From NCBI RefSeq assembly GCF_001693385.1, contig NZ_CP016428.1, positions 558,001 to 622,000 on the forward strand: 64,000 nucleotides of DNA, given 5' to 3'. The notes beneath the pieces were generated by a model. It did not search any database. It was not told where the DNA came from and was given only the letters and a program-made list of their open reading frames with translations. This stretch comes from Bradyrhizobium icense (lineage in GTDB: Bacteria > Pseudomonadota > Alphaproteobacteria > Rhizobiales > Xanthobacteraceae). Below are positions 46,537 to 55,967 of this stretch, piece after piece. Every line of letters starts with the position of its first letter. Position 1 is the first letter of the stretch. Position numbers and translations under genes: made by a program.

Positions 46537-46721
46537 ATGATTACGCGACGTCGCCTGCTCGCCATCACCCGGGCGACGTCGTCTGGTTTCCACCGGGCGA
46601 AAAGCACTGGCATGGCGCGACGCCGACCACGGCGATGACGCACATCGCCATCCAGGAGCGACTCGACGGCAAGGCGGTCGCCTGGATGGAGAAGGTCAGC
46701 GACGAACAATACCGGGCGTGA
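46537..46721 (+). pseudogene. Remnant of an exported cupin-domain protein
   Basis: Two pieces of one gene remain in different frames. ATG 46537 begins a Tat-like leader ([11 protein letters not shown]), and from 46572 another frame encodes the last strands of a small cupin ([15 protein letters not shown], then [15 protein letters not shown] and [10 protein letters not shown], stop at 46721). The metal-binding His residues of the last cupin motif (EKHWHG) survive. The middle of the gene, perhaps 80-100 codons, has been deleted. The sequence resembles cupins associated with quercetinase or mandelonitrile-lyase-like proteins. Confidence 0.7.
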
Positions 46722-47065
46722 TGGCCTGCGTAGCTACGTGCCCGACGCGACCGGGCAAGAACGGCGGCCAACTGAGACGGGTCATGTCAAATCACTTCTG
46801 ATTTTCAGAAATCTTGTCAAGGCCCTCTCGTGTTAAGCGGAATATTTTTGATTCCCGGGGGGACGACAGCTTATACGCGGCGTTCACCATGTCCCCGGTC
46901 TGAACAGCCGCAAGCGGGAGAGGGGGAACGCACCTGAATGACTGAATGACATTTCCCCTTCGCCGCAAAACCCATTATGGTGCCCCTTCGCTTCGCCCTT
47001 GGCGAAACTTAATTTATGATTGATATCAAAGGCTTGGCATAAGGCTTGCGCCTTTGGAGGGTGGT
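46722..47065. other. Intergenic region upstream of thrC
   Basis: About 340 bases. It contains a small hairpin TTCGCC-CTT-GGCGAA (46992-47006) and the palindrome TTGATATCAA (47020-47029), 37 bases before the thrC start. A GGGACGAC half-site of the local repeat family is at about 46860-46867. Nothing else is recognised. Confidence 0.45.
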
Positions 47066-48484
47066 TTGACGCGCTATATTTCGACGCGGGGGGAGGCCCC
47101 CGTCCTGGGTTTCTGCGATGTGATGCTGACAGGGCTCGCCCGCGACGGCGGCCTCTACGTGCCTGAGGTCTGGCCGCAGCTATCGAGCGAGACCATCGCC
47201 TCCTTCTTCGGCCGGCCCTATTGGGAAGTCGCCGTTGACGTCATCAAGCCGTTTGCGGCGGGTGAAATTTCCGATTCCGATCTCGGCCGCATGGCGAACG
47301 AGGCCTACGCCACGTTCCGCCATCCCGCGGTGGTGCCGCTCAACCAGGTCAGTCCCCATCAATTCGTGCTGGAGCTGTTCCACGGCCCGACGCTGGCGTT
47401 CAAGGACGTCGCGATGCAGTTGATATCGCGGCTGATGGATCACGTGCTGGCCACGCGCAACCAGCGCACCACCATCGTGGTCGCAACCTCGGGCGATACC
47501 GGCGGCGCCGCGGTCGATGCCTTCGCCAATCTCGACAATGTCGATCTGGTGGTGCTGTTTCCGAACGGGCGTATCTCCGACGTGCAGCGGCGGATGATGA
47601 CGACCACCGGCGCATCGAATGTGCATGCGCTGGCGATCGAAGGTACCTTCGACGATTGCCAGGCGATCCTGAAAGCGATGTTCAACCATCACGGTTTTCG
47701 CGATGCGGTCTCGCTGTCCGGCGTCAATTCGATCAACTGGGCGCGGATCGTCGCCCAGGTGGTGTATTACTTCACGTCTGCCGTGGCGCTCGGTGCGCCT
47801 GCGCGCACGGTGGATTTCACCGTGCCGACGGGGAATTTCGGCGACATCTTCGCGGGCTACGTTGCCAAGAAGATGGGCCTGCCGGTGCGTTGGCTGCGCA
47901 TCGCCTCCAACGTCAATGACATCCTGCCGCGCACGCTCAAGACCGGCATCTATGAAGTCCGCGAAGTTCACGCCTCCGCTTCGCCCTCGATGGACATCCA
48001 GGTCTCCTCGAATTTCGAGCGCCTGTTGTTCGAGGCCAGCCGCCGCGACGCCGACACCGTACGCCGGCTGATGGCCTCGCTGAAACAGTCCGGACGTTTC
48101 GTGCTGCCGGATGCCATGCTGGCGGCGATCCGCGAGGAGTTCGATGCCGGCCGTGCCGACGAGACCGAGACGTCGGCCGCGATCCGCGCCGCCTGGCGCG
48201 AGATCGGCGACCTCGTCGATCCCCATACCGCGGTGGCGCTGGCGGTGGCGGATCGCGACACGTCGGATTCGAAGATTCCCAACATCGTGCTGTCGACCGC
48301 GCACCCGGCCAAGTTCCCCGATGCGGTGGAAGCCGCGTGCGGCGTGCGGCCGCAACTGCCGGCCTGGCTCGACGGTCTCATGACCAAATCCGAACACATC
48401 ACGGTGATGAAAAACGATTCTGCCGAAGTGGAGCGATTCGTGCGCTCGGTCAGCCGCGCCGCGAAGCAGGGAGTTGCCGGATGA
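47066..48484 (+). CDS. thrC: Threonine synthase
   Basis: A 472-residue PLP enzyme that converts O-phosphohomoserine to threonine, last step of threonine synthesis. It is the long (class I, fungal/proteobacterial) form, beginning TRYISTRGEAPVLGFCDVM and carrying the PLP Lys113 in HGPTLAFKDVAMQL. Further marks are VATSGDTGGAAVDAF and FTVPTGNFGDIFAGY. The start is TTG 47066, five bases after GGAGG; an upstream TTG (47054) lies over that site. The next gene overlaps by ATGA. Confidence 0.96.
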   Translation: MTRYISTRGEAPVLGFCDVMLTGLARDGGLYVPEVWPQLSSETIASFFGRPYWEVAVDVIKPFAAGEISDSDLGRMANEAYATFRHPAVVPLNQVSPHQFVLELFHGPTLAFKDVAMQLISRLMDHVLATRNQRTTIVVATSGDTGGAAVDAFANLDNVDLVVLFPNGRISDVQRRMMTTTGASNVHALAIEGTFDDCQAILKAMFNHHGFRDAVSLSGVNSINWARIVAQVVYYFTSAVALGAPARTVDFTVPTGNFGDIFAGYVAKKMGLPVRWLRIASNVNDILPRTLKTGIYEVREVHASASPSMDIQVSSNFERLLFEASRRDADTVRRLMASLKQSGRFVLPDAMLAAIREEFDAGRADETETSAAIRAAWREIGDLVDPHTAVALAVADRDTSDSKIPNIVLSTAHPAKFPDAVEAACGVRPQLPAWLDGLMTKSEHITVMKNDSAEVERFVRSVSRAAKQGVAG

Positions 48485-49770
48485 GCGTTGACGTCACCAA
48501 GCTGCCGTCCGGCCTGACCGTCGTCACCGACACCATGCCGCATCTGGAAACCGCCGCGCTCGGCGTCTGGGCCGGCGTCGGCGGCCGTGACGAGGAGCCG
48601 AACGAGCACGGCATCTCGCACCTCCTCGAACACATGGCGTTCAAGGGCACGACGCGACGTTCCTCGCGCGAGATCGTGGAAGAAATCGAGGCGGTCGGCG
48701 GCGACCTCAATGCCGGGACCTCGACCGAGACCACGGCCTACTACGCGCGGGTGATGAAGGCCGACGTGCCGCTAGCGCTCGACGTGCTCTCCGACATCCT
48801 CACCAATCCGTCCTTCGTGCCGGACGAACTCGAGCGCGAGAAGAGCGTCATCGTGCAGGAGATCGGCGCGGCACAGGATACGCCCGACGACGTCGTGTTC
48901 GAGCACCTCAACGAGCTCTGCTTTCCGGACCAGCCGATGGGCCGGTCGCTGCTCGGCACCGCGAAGACGCTGAAGAATTTCGATCGCGACATGCTGCGCG
49001 GCTATCTGGCGACGCATTATCGCGGACCCGACATGGTGGTGGCGGCCGCCGGCGCGGTCGACCACAAGCGCGTGGTGGAGGAAGCGGCGCAGAAATTTGC
49101 CGGCTTCGACGCCACGCCGGCGCCGAAGCCGCAAGCCGCGATGTTCGGCAAGGGCGGTTCGCGCGTGGTGCATCGCGACCTCGAGCAGGCACATTTGACG
49201 CTGGCGCTCGAAGGCGTGCCGCAGACCGACCTGTCGCTGTTCTCGCTGCAGGTCTTCACCAACACTCTGGGCGGGGGGATGTCGTCGCGGCTGTTCCAGG
49301 AAGTGCGCGAGAAGCGCGGCCTGTGCTACTCGATCTACACCTTCCATGCGCCTTATACCGACACCGGCTTTTTCGGCCTGTACACCGGCACCGATCCCGG
49401 CGACGCGCCGGAGATGATGGAAGTGATCGTGGACGTCATCAACGATGCCGTCGAAACCCTGACCGAAGCCGAGATCGCACGGGCGAAAGCGCAGATGAAG
49501 GCGGGGCTGTTGATGGCGTTGGAAAGCTGCTCGTCCCGGGCCGAACAGCTTGCGCGGCACGTGCTGGCCTATGGACGTCCGCTGACGGTGGAGGAACTGG
49601 TCACCAGAATCGATGCGGTCTCAGTCGAATCGACCCGCAACGCGGCGCATGCGCTGTTGTCCCGCAGCCGGCCGGCGGTTGTCGCGCTTGGCAGCGGAAG
49701 GGGTCTGGACACGGCGGTGTCTTTTGCGGAAGGATTGACGAAGCCGAAGGCGAAAACGCTCCTACATTGA
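48481..49770 (+). CDS. M16-family zinc peptidase (mitochondrial processing peptidase-like)
   Basis: A 429-residue protein with the inverted zinc motif HLLEHMAFKGT (His47, Glu50, His51) and the distal ligand Glu127 in KSVIVQEIGAAQDTPDD. It is therefore a catalytically competent M16B enzyme related to the beta subunit of mitochondrial processing peptidase. The C-terminal half has the glycine-rich FTNTLGGGMSSRLFQEVREKRGLCYSI loop. Single-gene M16 enzymes degrade peptides or process proteins, and the substrate is unknown. Coupling to thrC is common in rhizobia. Confidence 0.94.
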   Translation: MSVDVTKLPSGLTVVTDTMPHLETAALGVWAGVGGRDEEPNEHGISHLLEHMAFKGTTRRSSREIVEEIEAVGGDLNAGTSTETTAYYARVMKADVPLALDVLSDILTNPSFVPDELEREKSVIVQEIGAAQDTPDDVVFEHLNELCFPDQPMGRSLLGTAKTLKNFDRDMLRGYLATHYRGPDMVVAAAGAVDHKRVVEEAAQKFAGFDATPAPKPQAAMFGKGGSRVVHRDLEQAHLTLALEGVPQTDLSLFSLQVFTNTLGGGMSSRLFQEVREKRGLCYSIYTFHAPYTDTGFFGLYTGTDPGDAPEMMEVIVDVINDAVETLTEAEIARAKAQMKAGLLMALESCSSRAEQLARHVLAYGRPLTVEELVTRIDAVSVESTRNAAHALLSRSRPAVVALGSGRGLDTAVSFAEGLTKPKAKTLLH

Positions 49771-49792
49771 GGTAGGGCGGGAGAGAGTGGGC

Positions 49793-50380
49793 ATGGCCCT
49801 GTTTCGTTTGCCAACCAGCGGACCGGCTGCGCTCGTACCGCGCGGCCATGGCCTCCTGCTGCGCGCCCCCCAGATGGCGGACTTCCCGCAATGGGCGCAA
49901 TTGCGCGAACAAAGCCGGACCTATCTGACGCCATGGGAACCGATCTGGCCATCGGACGATCTCACCCGCGCCGGGTTCCGTCGCCGGCTGCGCCGCTATG
50001 CCGAGGATATTGCCGCCGACCGCTCCTATCCCTTCATCATCTTCCGTGAGCGTGACGGCGCCATGATCGGGGGCATTACGCTGGCCAATGTCCGTCGCGG
50101 CATCGTGCAGGCCGGCACCATCGGATATTGGGTCGGCGAGCCTCACGCCCACCGCGGCTACATGACGGCGGCGCTGCGGGTGCTGCTGCCGACGCTGTTC
50201 GGGGAGCTCAATCTGCACCGCATCGAGGCGGCCTGCATTCCCTCCAATACGCCGTCGATCCGGGTGCTGGAGAAATGCGGCTTCACGCGCGAGGGTCTGG
50301 CGCGGCGCTATCTCTGCATCAACGGCATCTGGCAGGACCACCTGCTGTTCGGCCTGCTGCACGAGGATTTCCGCGGTTGA
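49793..50380 (+). CDS. GNAT-family N-acetyltransferase (RimJ-like)
   Basis: A 195-residue acetyltransferase. The acetyl-CoA site is seen in AGTIGYWVGEPHAHRGYMTAALRVLL, and the C-terminal RimJ-type ending is HRIEAACIPSNTPSIRVLEKCGFTREGLARRYLCINGIWQDHLLFGLL. RimJ-like enzymes acetylate the N-terminus of ribosomal protein S5 or other alpha-amino groups; the exact target is not known here. It starts at ATG 49793 after GGAGAG, 22 bases beyond the peptidase gene, so the three genes from thrC form one operon. Confidence 0.92.
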   Translation: MALFRLPTSGPAALVPRGHGLLLRAPQMADFPQWAQLREQSRTYLTPWEPIWPSDDLTRAGFRRRLRRYAEDIAADRSYPFIIFRERDGAMIGGITLANVRRGIVQAGTIGYWVGEPHAHRGYMTAALRVLLPTLFGELNLHRIEAACIPSNTPSIRVLEKCGFTREGLARRYLCINGIWQDHLLFGLLHEDFRG

Positions 50381-50488
50381 GCCGTTGATTTCTAAGCCTT
50401 TTGGGTGCCTTGGGTTCGCCGCCATTGGGCTGCTATAACGCCGCCGCGAACAAATTCACGTGGGACGATGGGATTTCGGGGACGTCGC

Positions 50489-51124
50489 ATGGGTGACAAT
50501 CGTTTGGCCAGGGTGATGGCCGTGGCGGCGGTCGCGGGCGGTCTGGCCTGCCTGATGGCGGCGCCGGCATCGGCGCAATCGCTGACCGACCGCTTCAAGA
50601 GCCTGTTCGGCGGCAAGTCGGACGAAGAGCCGGCCGCCGCTGCGCCGGCAGTTCCGCAGGATACCGGCGATCTGACCTGTCCGCCGGTCACGGTCCGGTC
50701 AGGCGCTTCCACCTACGCGGTCGGGGCGCCGGGCAAGCAGCCGGTCGGCAACGACCTGCGCTTCCAGGCAACGATCAGCAAGATGGCCCGCGAATGCAGC
50801 CTCAATGGCGGCGTGATCACCGCCCGGATCGGCATTCAGGGACGCGTCATCGCCGGCCCCGCCGGCGCGCCGCCCTCGGTCCAGGTTCCGATTCGCGTGG
50901 CGGTCGTGCAGGGCGGCGTGTCCGAGAAGACCATCGCCACCAAAGCCTATCAGACCACGGTCAACATGACCGAAACCGGCAGCGAACCGTTCACGCTGGT
51001 GGCCGAAGATCTCACCTATCCGGCGCCCCCCGGCGCCATCGGCGACAGCTACATCTTCTATATCGGGTTCGACCCGCAGGCCCTGAAGCCCGAGCGCCCG
51101 GCGCCGAAAAGGAAGAAGCAATAA
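50489..51124 (+). CDS. Hypothetical secreted protein, 211 aa
   Basis: An exported protein with a signal peptide (RLARVMAVAAVAGGLACLMAAPASAQ). The mature region begins SLTDRFKSLFGGKSDEEPAAAAP, then an all-beta domain with two Cys (DLTCPPV and ARECSLNGG) that likely form a disulfide, and ends in a basic tail (PKRKKQ). It is conserved in appearance in related bacteria but has no named family. ATG 50489 puts the signal peptide at the N-terminus; ATG 50468 would add seven residues. It ends at a bidirectional terminator shared with the F0 operon. Confidence 0.7.
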   Translation: MGDNRLARVMAVAAVAGGLACLMAAPASAQSLTDRFKSLFGGKSDEEPAAAAPAVPQDTGDLTCPPVTVRSGASTYAVGAPGKQPVGNDLRFQATISKMARECSLNGGVITARIGIQGRVIAGPAGAPPSVQVPIRVAVVQGGVSEKTIATKAYQTTVNMTETGSEPFTLVAEDLTYPAPPGAIGDSYIFYIGFDPQALKPERPAPKRKKQ

Positions 51125-51126
51125 AA

Positions 51127-51157
51127 AAAGCCGGCGCGATCGTCTCGCGCCGGCTTT
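51127..51157. terminator. Bidirectional terminator between convergent operons
   Basis: A perfect 13-bp stem (AAAGCCGGCGCGA at 51127-51139 with its complement at 51145-51157, loop TCGTC). Read on the minus strand it ends in seven T residues, so it is a strong terminator for the F0 ATP synthase operon; on the plus strand it can end the thrC operon. Confidence 0.85.
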
Positions 51158-51176
51158 GATTGATGGTGGAAAGCGC

Positions 51177-51662
51177 TCAGTTCAGCTTGGCGCGAACTTC
51201 GGCAATGCCCTTGGCGAGGAGGTCGTCGGCGACCGAGCCCTTGACCGACTGCGACAGGATGGTCGAGGCGGCCTCGACCGCAGCGTTGGCGGCGGCGGCG
51301 CGGACATCGGCGAGCGCCTGGGCCTCGGCAAGCGCAATCTTGCTCTCGGCGGTCTTGGTGCGGCGGGCGACAAAGTCTTCCATCTTGGCCTTGGCTTCGG
51401 TCGCGATGCGCTCGGCTTCGGCCTTGGCGTTGGCGATAATCTCCTCGGCCTCGCGCTCGGCGCTGGCGCGGCGGGTCTGGTATTCGCCGAGCAGCTTGGC
51501 GGCCTCATCTTTCAAACGGCGGGCGTCGTCAAGTTCGGCCTTGATGCGTTCGCCGCGATGATCGAGCGCCGTCAGCACCGTTTTGTGGATGCCGAGATAG
51601 GCAAACAGCACCAGCAGGATGACGAAGGCGATCGCGACCCAGGTTTCCGGTTCGGTGAACAT
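51177..51662 (-). CDS. atpF: ATP synthase F0 subunit b
   Basis: A 161-residue peripheral-stalk subunit. One N-terminal helix ([22 protein letters not shown]) is followed by a long charged coiled coil ([25 protein letters not shown] and onward). With b' it forms the heterodimeric stator that links F0 to F1. It is the last gene of the F0 operon and lies four bases after b'. Confidence 0.95.
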   Translation of the reverse strand: MFTEPETWVAIAFVILLVLFAYLGIHKTVLTALDHRGERIKAELDDARRLKDEAAKLLGEYQTRRASAEREAEEIIANAKAEAERIATEAKAKMEDFVARRTKTAESKIALAEAQALADVRAAAANAAVEAASTILSQSVKGSVADDLLAKGIAEVRAKLN

Positions 51663-51666
51663 TGGT

Positions 51667-52230
51667 CTATCCCTTCAACGAAGCATCGACGGCGCTAGAC
51701 ACCGTCTTGCTGTCGGGCAGCACGCCGGTGAGTCGCTGGACGATGGCGCCGGCCGCATCCGCTGCGATGCCGCGAACATTGCTCATCGCGGCCTCTCGCG
51801 TCGAAGCGATCTGCTTCTCGGCGGCGGCCAGCTTGGCGCTGAGCTGGTCTTCCAGCGTCTTGCGCTCGGCTTCCGCGGCCGCATTCAGCTTTTCGCGGGT
51901 CTCGTTGCCGATGGCCTGGGCGCGGGTGCGGGCAGACGCGAGTTCGGTCTCGTACGCTTTCAGCGCCGCGTCCGACTCGTCCTTGAATTTCTGCGCCGCT
52001 GCCAGATCGCCCTCGATCGCGTTCTGACGTGCGTCGATCACGCTTTCGACGCGTGGCAGCGCAAAGCGGGACACGATCACATAGAGCGCGACGAACGCGA
52101 TGGCGAGCGACACCAGTTGCGAAGCAAACGTGCTCGACTCGAACGGAGGAAATCCTCCGCCGTGTCCGCCGTCGGCTTCGGTGTGGGCGCCGGTGCCCTT
52201 GGCCGGGGTACCAGGACTTTTTTCAGCCAC
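51667..52230 (-). CDS. atpF': ATP synthase F0 subunit b'
   Basis: A 187-residue second b-type stator subunit, as found in photosynthetic and many other alphaproteobacteria. After an unstructured N-terminus ([19 protein letters not shown]) there is a helix ([20 protein letters not shown]), [24 protein letters not shown] and a long coiled coil. Having both b and b' is typical of this bacterial group. The C-terminus carries an extra ILPDSK-type tail. Same operon as atpE and atpB. Confidence 0.94.
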   Translation of the reverse strand: MAEKSPGTPAKGTGAHTEADGGHGGGFPPFESSTFASQLVSLAIAFVALYVIVSRFALPRVESVIDARQNAIEGDLAAAQKFKDESDAALKAYETELASARTRAQAIGNETREKLNAAAEAERKTLEDQLSAKLAAAEKQIASTREAAMSNVRGIAADAAGAIVQRLTGVLPDSKTVSSAVDASLKG

Positions 52231-52286
52231 GGGGGTCTCCTGTTGCTGTCAGCGCGCCGCCCGGAGGCGGCGCGAGTGGGTGCAGC

Positions 52287-52517
52287 TCAGAGCGGAACGA
52301 ACAGCAAGAGCAGCGCGATCAGCAGCGAGAAAATGCCGAGCGCTTCGGTCACGGCGAAGCCGAAGATCAGGTTGCCGAACTGGCCCTGGGCTGCAGAAGG
52401 ATTGCGCACGGCAGCGGCAAGGTAGTTGCCGAAGATGATGCCCACGCCGACGCCCGCGCCGCCCATGCCGATGCATGCGATGCCCGCGCCGATAAGTTTA
52501 GCTGCTGCCGGTTCCAT
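52287..52517 (-). CDS. atpE: ATP synthase F0 subunit c
   Basis: A 76-residue hairpin proteolipid that forms the rotor ring. Helix 1 is [26 protein letters not shown], the polar loop is NPSAAQGQ, and helix 2 [25 protein letters not shown] contains the essential carboxylate Glu in VTEALG. This proton-type c subunit has no extra Na+-ligand pattern at the site. It lies between the atpB and b' genes. Confidence 0.96.
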   Translation of the reverse strand: MEPAAAKLIGAGIACIGMGGAGVGVGIIFGNYLAAAVRNPSAAQGQFGNLIFGFAVTEALGIFSLLIALLLLFVPL

Positions 52518-52574
52518 TTCTATAGCTCCTTGAGGGGGTAAGACAGAGGTGTGGGTGGAAATTCCCCGGACCGC

Positions 52575-53330
52575 TTAGTGTCCCGGATGAATGGCGTCGT
52601 TGAGATAGATGCAGGTCAGGATCGCGAACACATAGGCCTGCAGGAACGCGACCAGGAGCTCGAGCGCGGTCAGCGCCACCGTGAGCGCCAGCGGCAGCAT
52701 GCCACCGACCCAGCCGAGCGCGCCGAGCGACACGCCGAGCATCGCGACGAAGCCCGCGAACACCTTCAGCGCGATGTGGCCGGCCAGCATGTTGGCGAAC
52801 AGACGTACGCTATGGGAGACCGGCCGCAGGAAGAACGACAGGATTTCGATGAACATGACCAGCGGCAGGATGTAGATCGGCACGCCGGAGGGCACGAAAA
52901 TCTTGAAGAACTTTAAGCCGTTCTTGTAGAGCCCGTAGATCAGGACGGTGAAGAAAACCAGGAAGGCCAACGCCGCGGTAACGATGATGTGGCTCGAAAC
53001 CGTGAAGGTGTAGGGGATGATGCCGATCAGGTTCGAGATGCAGATGAACATGAACAGCGAGAAGATCAGCGGGAAGAACTTCATGCCTTCCGCGCCGGCG
53101 GTAGAGCGGATCGTCGAGGCGACGAACTCGTAGGAGATTTCCGCGATCGACTGCAGCCGCCCGGGAACCAGTTGCCGTCCCGCCATGCCGCCGATCATCA
53201 ATAGCGAGATCACCGCTACCGAGAGGAACATGTAGAGCGAGGAGTTGGTAAAGGCGATCGTTTGGTTGCCGATATGGCCGATCGTGAAGAGGGGTTCGAT
53301 ATTGAACTGGTGGATCGGGTCGATTTTCAT
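52575..53330 (-). CDS. atpB: ATP synthase F0 subunit a
   Basis: A 251-residue membrane subunit that forms the proton half-channels. The essential Arg lies in [28 protein letters not shown], and the helix [30 protein letters not shown] is a common alphaproteobacterial start. The last helix [21 protein letters not shown] is typical. It is followed by atpE and preceded by atpI. Confidence 0.96.
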   Translation of the reverse strand: MKIDPIHQFNIEPLFTIGHIGNQTIAFTNSSLYMFLSVAVISLLMIGGMAGRQLVPGRLQSIAEISYEFVASTIRSTAGAEGMKFFPLIFSLFMFICISNLIGIIPYTFTVSSHIIVTAALAFLVFFTVLIYGLYKNGLKFFKIFVPSGVPIYILPLVMFIEILSFFLRPVSHSVRLFANMLAGHIALKVFAGFVAMLGVSLGALGWVGGMLPLALTVALTALELLVAFLQAYVFAILTCIYLNDAIHPGH

Positions 53331-53399
53331 CCGCGCGGCTCTTTATCCACCGGCCTGGCCGGCAATCGAATTTCAAATGTCGTGACTTCCCGTCGATAC

Positions 53400-53771
53400 T
53401 CAGCGTCTGCGGGAAGCTACGCCTGCAGATCTCACCACGTTGACCACACCGGCGACGAAGCCGAGCAGCAGAAACACGATGAAACCGAACGGCGATGTCG
53501 ACAACAAACGGTCGAACCCCCACCCCAACGCCGCCCCGACGACAACGCCCGCAACCAACTCCGAGGAAAGCCGGAAACCCAGCGCCATGGCAGATGCTCT
53601 GGCAGCCCTGTCTCCGCTTTCAGTTCCGGGTTGATCAGTCCTGAGTTTCCGGCTGTCGCGAATTTCGGACAACCGTTGATCGAGACTTCCGAGCCTTGCG
53701 GAAAGCGCAGCTTCGTCGGAGGACGGCTGATCGCGATTTCCACTTGCGTTGTCGTTCTTGTCTTCGGCCAT
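53400..53771 (-). CDS. atpI: ATP synthase assembly protein AtpI
   Basis: A 123-residue protein. The charged N-terminal part (ALSARLGSLDQRLSEIRDSR) is followed by two membrane helices (LSSELVAGVVVGAALGWGFD and GFIVFLLLGFVAGVVNVVRSA). AtpI helps build the c-ring and opens the F0 operon in this group. I use the Met at 53771 (MAEDKND), which is much better than the frame's upstream option at 53843. F1 genes are not in the window, as is normal for the split atp operons of alphaproteobacteria. Confidence 0.9.
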   Translation of the reverse strand: MAEDKNDNASGNRDQPSSDEAALSARLGSLDQRLSEIRDSRKLRTDQPGTESGDRAARASAMALGFRLSSELVAGVVVGAALGWGFDRLLSTSPFGFIVFLLLGFVAGVVNVVRSAGVASRRR

Positions 53772-54046
53772 GCCCAAGACTCTAAACGATGCCAACGGTT
53801 GATGGAAATTACGCCCGTCACCCTTGAAAGCCGCGCGGACCATACTTACCGCGTCTAATCAAGTCAAGATTAGGCCGTAACCAGTTAGTGCTTTGATTTT
53901 TCTGGATTTATTCGAATGTCGTCAGCGGCCCTGTGGACCCGTGATCGCAGTGCAGCAGTATTGCCACATGGATCGATCTTGCGCGGATTTGGGCGGTCTG
54001 TTGGGATGTCCCGAGCGAAGCGAAAATCCATGTCCCCGGAGGGCGC

Positions 54047-54670
54047 ATGCCGCGTCAGGTCGATTACTATTTCTCGTTGCAATCGCCGTGGGCCTATATC
54101 GGCCATAGGTCCTTTCGAGATCTCGTAAGTACTTACGATCTCAAGGTAAATCACAAGCCGGTGGTGCTGGTCGATCTGTTCTCGGAGACCGGAGGCTTGC
54201 CCTTGATGAGGCGCCATCCGGTGCGGCAGCGTTACCGGATGGTCGAACTGCAGCGCTGGCGCGACAAGCGTGGACTGAAATTCCACCTGCAGCCGGCGAA
54301 CTGGCCATTCAACGCGCGTCTGGCCGATGGCGTCGTGATCGCGGCGTTGGAGGCCGGCCTCGACCCCGACCGATATCTGCGACGAGCCTTTGCCGGCGTC
54401 TGGGAGGAACAACTCAACCTTGCCGATCCCGCAACGATTGCAAAACTCGCCGACGAATCGGGGCTGCCGGGCAAGCAATTGGTGGAGCGCTCGCTCTCGG
54501 AAGAAATCACGGCAGCCTATGAGCAGAACCGGCAGGATGCGCTGGCGGCCGACGTGTTCGGCTCGCCGGTTTACGTGCTGGATGGTGAAGTGTTCTGGGG
54601 CCAGGACCGTATCGAACTGCTGGAAGATGCGTTGAAGTCCGGCCGCGCGCCCTATACCTCAAGGGTGTAG
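54047..54670 (+). CDS. 2-hydroxychromene-2-carboxylate isomerase-like DsbA/GST-fold protein
   Basis: A 207-residue thioredoxin-fold protein of the HCCA-isomerase/GST-kappa family. The N-terminal strand and helix are DYYFSLQSPWAYIGHRSFRDL, where Ser of FSLQSPW is in the position used for glutathione, and the C-terminus keeps ADVFGSPVYVLDGEVFWGQDRIELLEDALKSG. It lacks a CxxC pair, so it is not a disulfide oxidoreductase. The reaction may be a glutathione-dependent isomerisation of an aromatic breakdown product. It stands alone with a weak upstream region. Confidence 0.88.
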   Translation: MPRQVDYYFSLQSPWAYIGHRSFRDLVSTYDLKVNHKPVVLVDLFSETGGLPLMRRHPVRQRYRMVELQRWRDKRGLKFHLQPANWPFNARLADGVVIAALEAGLDPDRYLRRAFAGVWEEQLNLADPATIAKLADESGLPGKQLVERSLSEEITAAYEQNRQDALAADVFGSPVYVLDGEVFWGQDRIELLEDALKSGRAPYTSRV

Positions 54671-54736
54671 GAGCGCGCCTTGAAAGCGCCCCGCCGGTCG
54701 AGGAAACCGGTACTGTCCTGAGGCGGGAGCAAGCCC

Positions 54737-55276
54737 ATGCGCAGAGCGAAATCGTCCTCGAAATTCCCCGGCGTCGTTGTGCTGGCCGTTTGTCTCGCCG
54801 GCGCCGGTCAGGCGCTTGCGGGCCCGATGCCGGAGACCGAGAACGGCCGCTACGCGCTGTCGCCGGCAGGCGATGGCGTGCTCCGCCTCGACACTCGTAC
54901 CGGCGCAGTCTCGACCTGCAACAATTCGGGTGCGGGTTGGGCCTGCTATGCCGTACCTGACGAGCGCGCGGCGATGGACGCGGAAATCGGCCGTCAGCAA
55001 GCCGACATCGTCCGGCTGCAGGCCGAAAATGAGCGGCTCAAGGCGGACCTCGCCTCGCGAGAGCCCACCGTGGGCGGCAAGATCGAGGAGCCGCTGCCGA
55101 AATCGGACTCGCTGAAGAAGAGCGAGCCGAAGGTTGCCGAGGGCGAACGCAAGATCGAAATCCCGCTGCCGAGCGACCGCGACATGGATCGCATGATGTC
55201 GTTCCTGGAGCGCGCCTGGCGGCGATTGATCGAGATGGCCAACCGGGTGCAGAGGGACGTCAGCGGCAAGATTTAA
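54737..55276 (+). CDS. Hypothetical exported coiled-coil protein, 179 aa
   Basis: A signal peptide (FPGVVVLAVCLAGAGQALA) leads to a small domain GRYALSPAGDGVLRLDTRTGAVSTCNNSGAGWACYAVPDER with two Cys, and then a coiled coil (AAMDAEIGRQQADIVRLQAENERLKADL), a charged linker and an amphipathic C-terminus. No named family. The TCNNSGAGWACYAVPDER block recurs in exported Bradyrhizobium proteins as far as I recall. Role unknown; possibly bound to the cell envelope. Confidence 0.7.
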   Translation: MRRAKSSSKFPGVVVLAVCLAGAGQALAGPMPETENGRYALSPAGDGVLRLDTRTGAVSTCNNSGAGWACYAVPDERAAMDAEIGRQQADIVRLQAENERLKADLASREPTVGGKIEEPLPKSDSLKKSEPKVAEGERKIEIPLPSDRDMDRMMSFLERAWRRLIEMANRVQRDVSGKI

Positions 55277-55290
55277 CGGGTGGTCTCGGC

Positions 55291-55399
55291 CGTCGTCCCT
55301 GCGCACGCCGCGGCCTTTCGATTTAGGACGGTCGAAGTCGATATCGCTCGTAGCAATGAACACCTGTGGTTATGGGTCCATGCGTTCGCAGGGACGACG
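55291..55399. repeat. Intergenic repeat bounded by GTCGTCCC / GGGACGAC, second copy
   Basis: Bounded by CGTCGTCCCTGCG (55291-55303) and CGCAGGGACGACG (55387-55399), with GAACACCTGTGGTT at 55358-55371, exactly as in the repeat at 23894-24016. The interiors differ. The element lies just before the YjbQ gene. Confidence 0.78.
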
Positions 55400-55417
55400 G
55401 GTTGAAAGATCGAGTCT

Positions 55418-55891
55418 ATGACAGCACCCAAATCCCTATCCCACACTGCCCCGTCCACCGTCAGCGCCACCACCATCGTATCCTCGCTGCTGACCGTGGA
55501 AACGCGAGGCGTCGGCTTTACCGACCTCACCGCCGAAGTCGCGAAATTCGTCCGTGATGCGCATGCACGCGAAGGGGCGGTGACGCTGTTCATCCGTCAC
55601 ACCTCGGCGTCGCTGACCATCCAGGAGAATGCCGATCCAACCGTGCTGGTCGATCTGACCACCGCATTGAACCGGCTCGCGCCCGAAAATGCCGGATGGC
55701 GTCATGACACCGAGGGGCCGGATGACATGCCGGCACACATCAAGACCATGCTGACCGCGACCTCGCTGCACGTGCCGGTCCTGCAGGGCGCGCTCGCGCT
55801 GGGCACCTGGCAGGCGATCTATCTGGTCGAGCACCGCGCCCGGCCGCACCGGCGCGAGATCGTGCTGCAGTTCGCCGGCAGCGTGGATTGA
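55418..55891 (+). CDS. YjbQ/UPF0047 family protein
   Basis: A 157-residue single-domain protein with the conserved signature VTLFIRHTSASLTIQENADPTVLVDL and, further on, LTATSLHVPVLQGALALGTWQAIYLVEHRA. The His and Glu residues of this motif line a metal pocket. Family members show weak secondary thiamine-phosphate synthase activity, but the physiological role is unclear. The ATG at 55418 lies just after an intergenic repeat, so its promoter may overlap that element. Confidence 0.9.
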   Translation: MTAPKSLSHTAPSTVSATTIVSSLLTVETRGVGFTDLTAEVAKFVRDAHAREGAVTLFIRHTSASLTIQENADPTVLVDLTTALNRLAPENAGWRHDTEGPDDMPAHIKTMLTATSLHVPVLQGALALGTWQAIYLVEHRARPHRREIVLQFAGSVD

Positions 55892-55967
55892 GAACGGAAA
55901 CAGCCACCGCAGAGAGCGCAGGCGACGATCGGCGGGGTCCCGCGCCGGTGGCGGCGTAGCCTGAAAG

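Noticed and set aside
47020..47029. TTGATATCAA upstream of thrC as an FNR/FixK box
   Set aside because: FNR/FixK sites need TTGAT and ATCAA separated by four bases; here they touch. It remains only a short palindrome.
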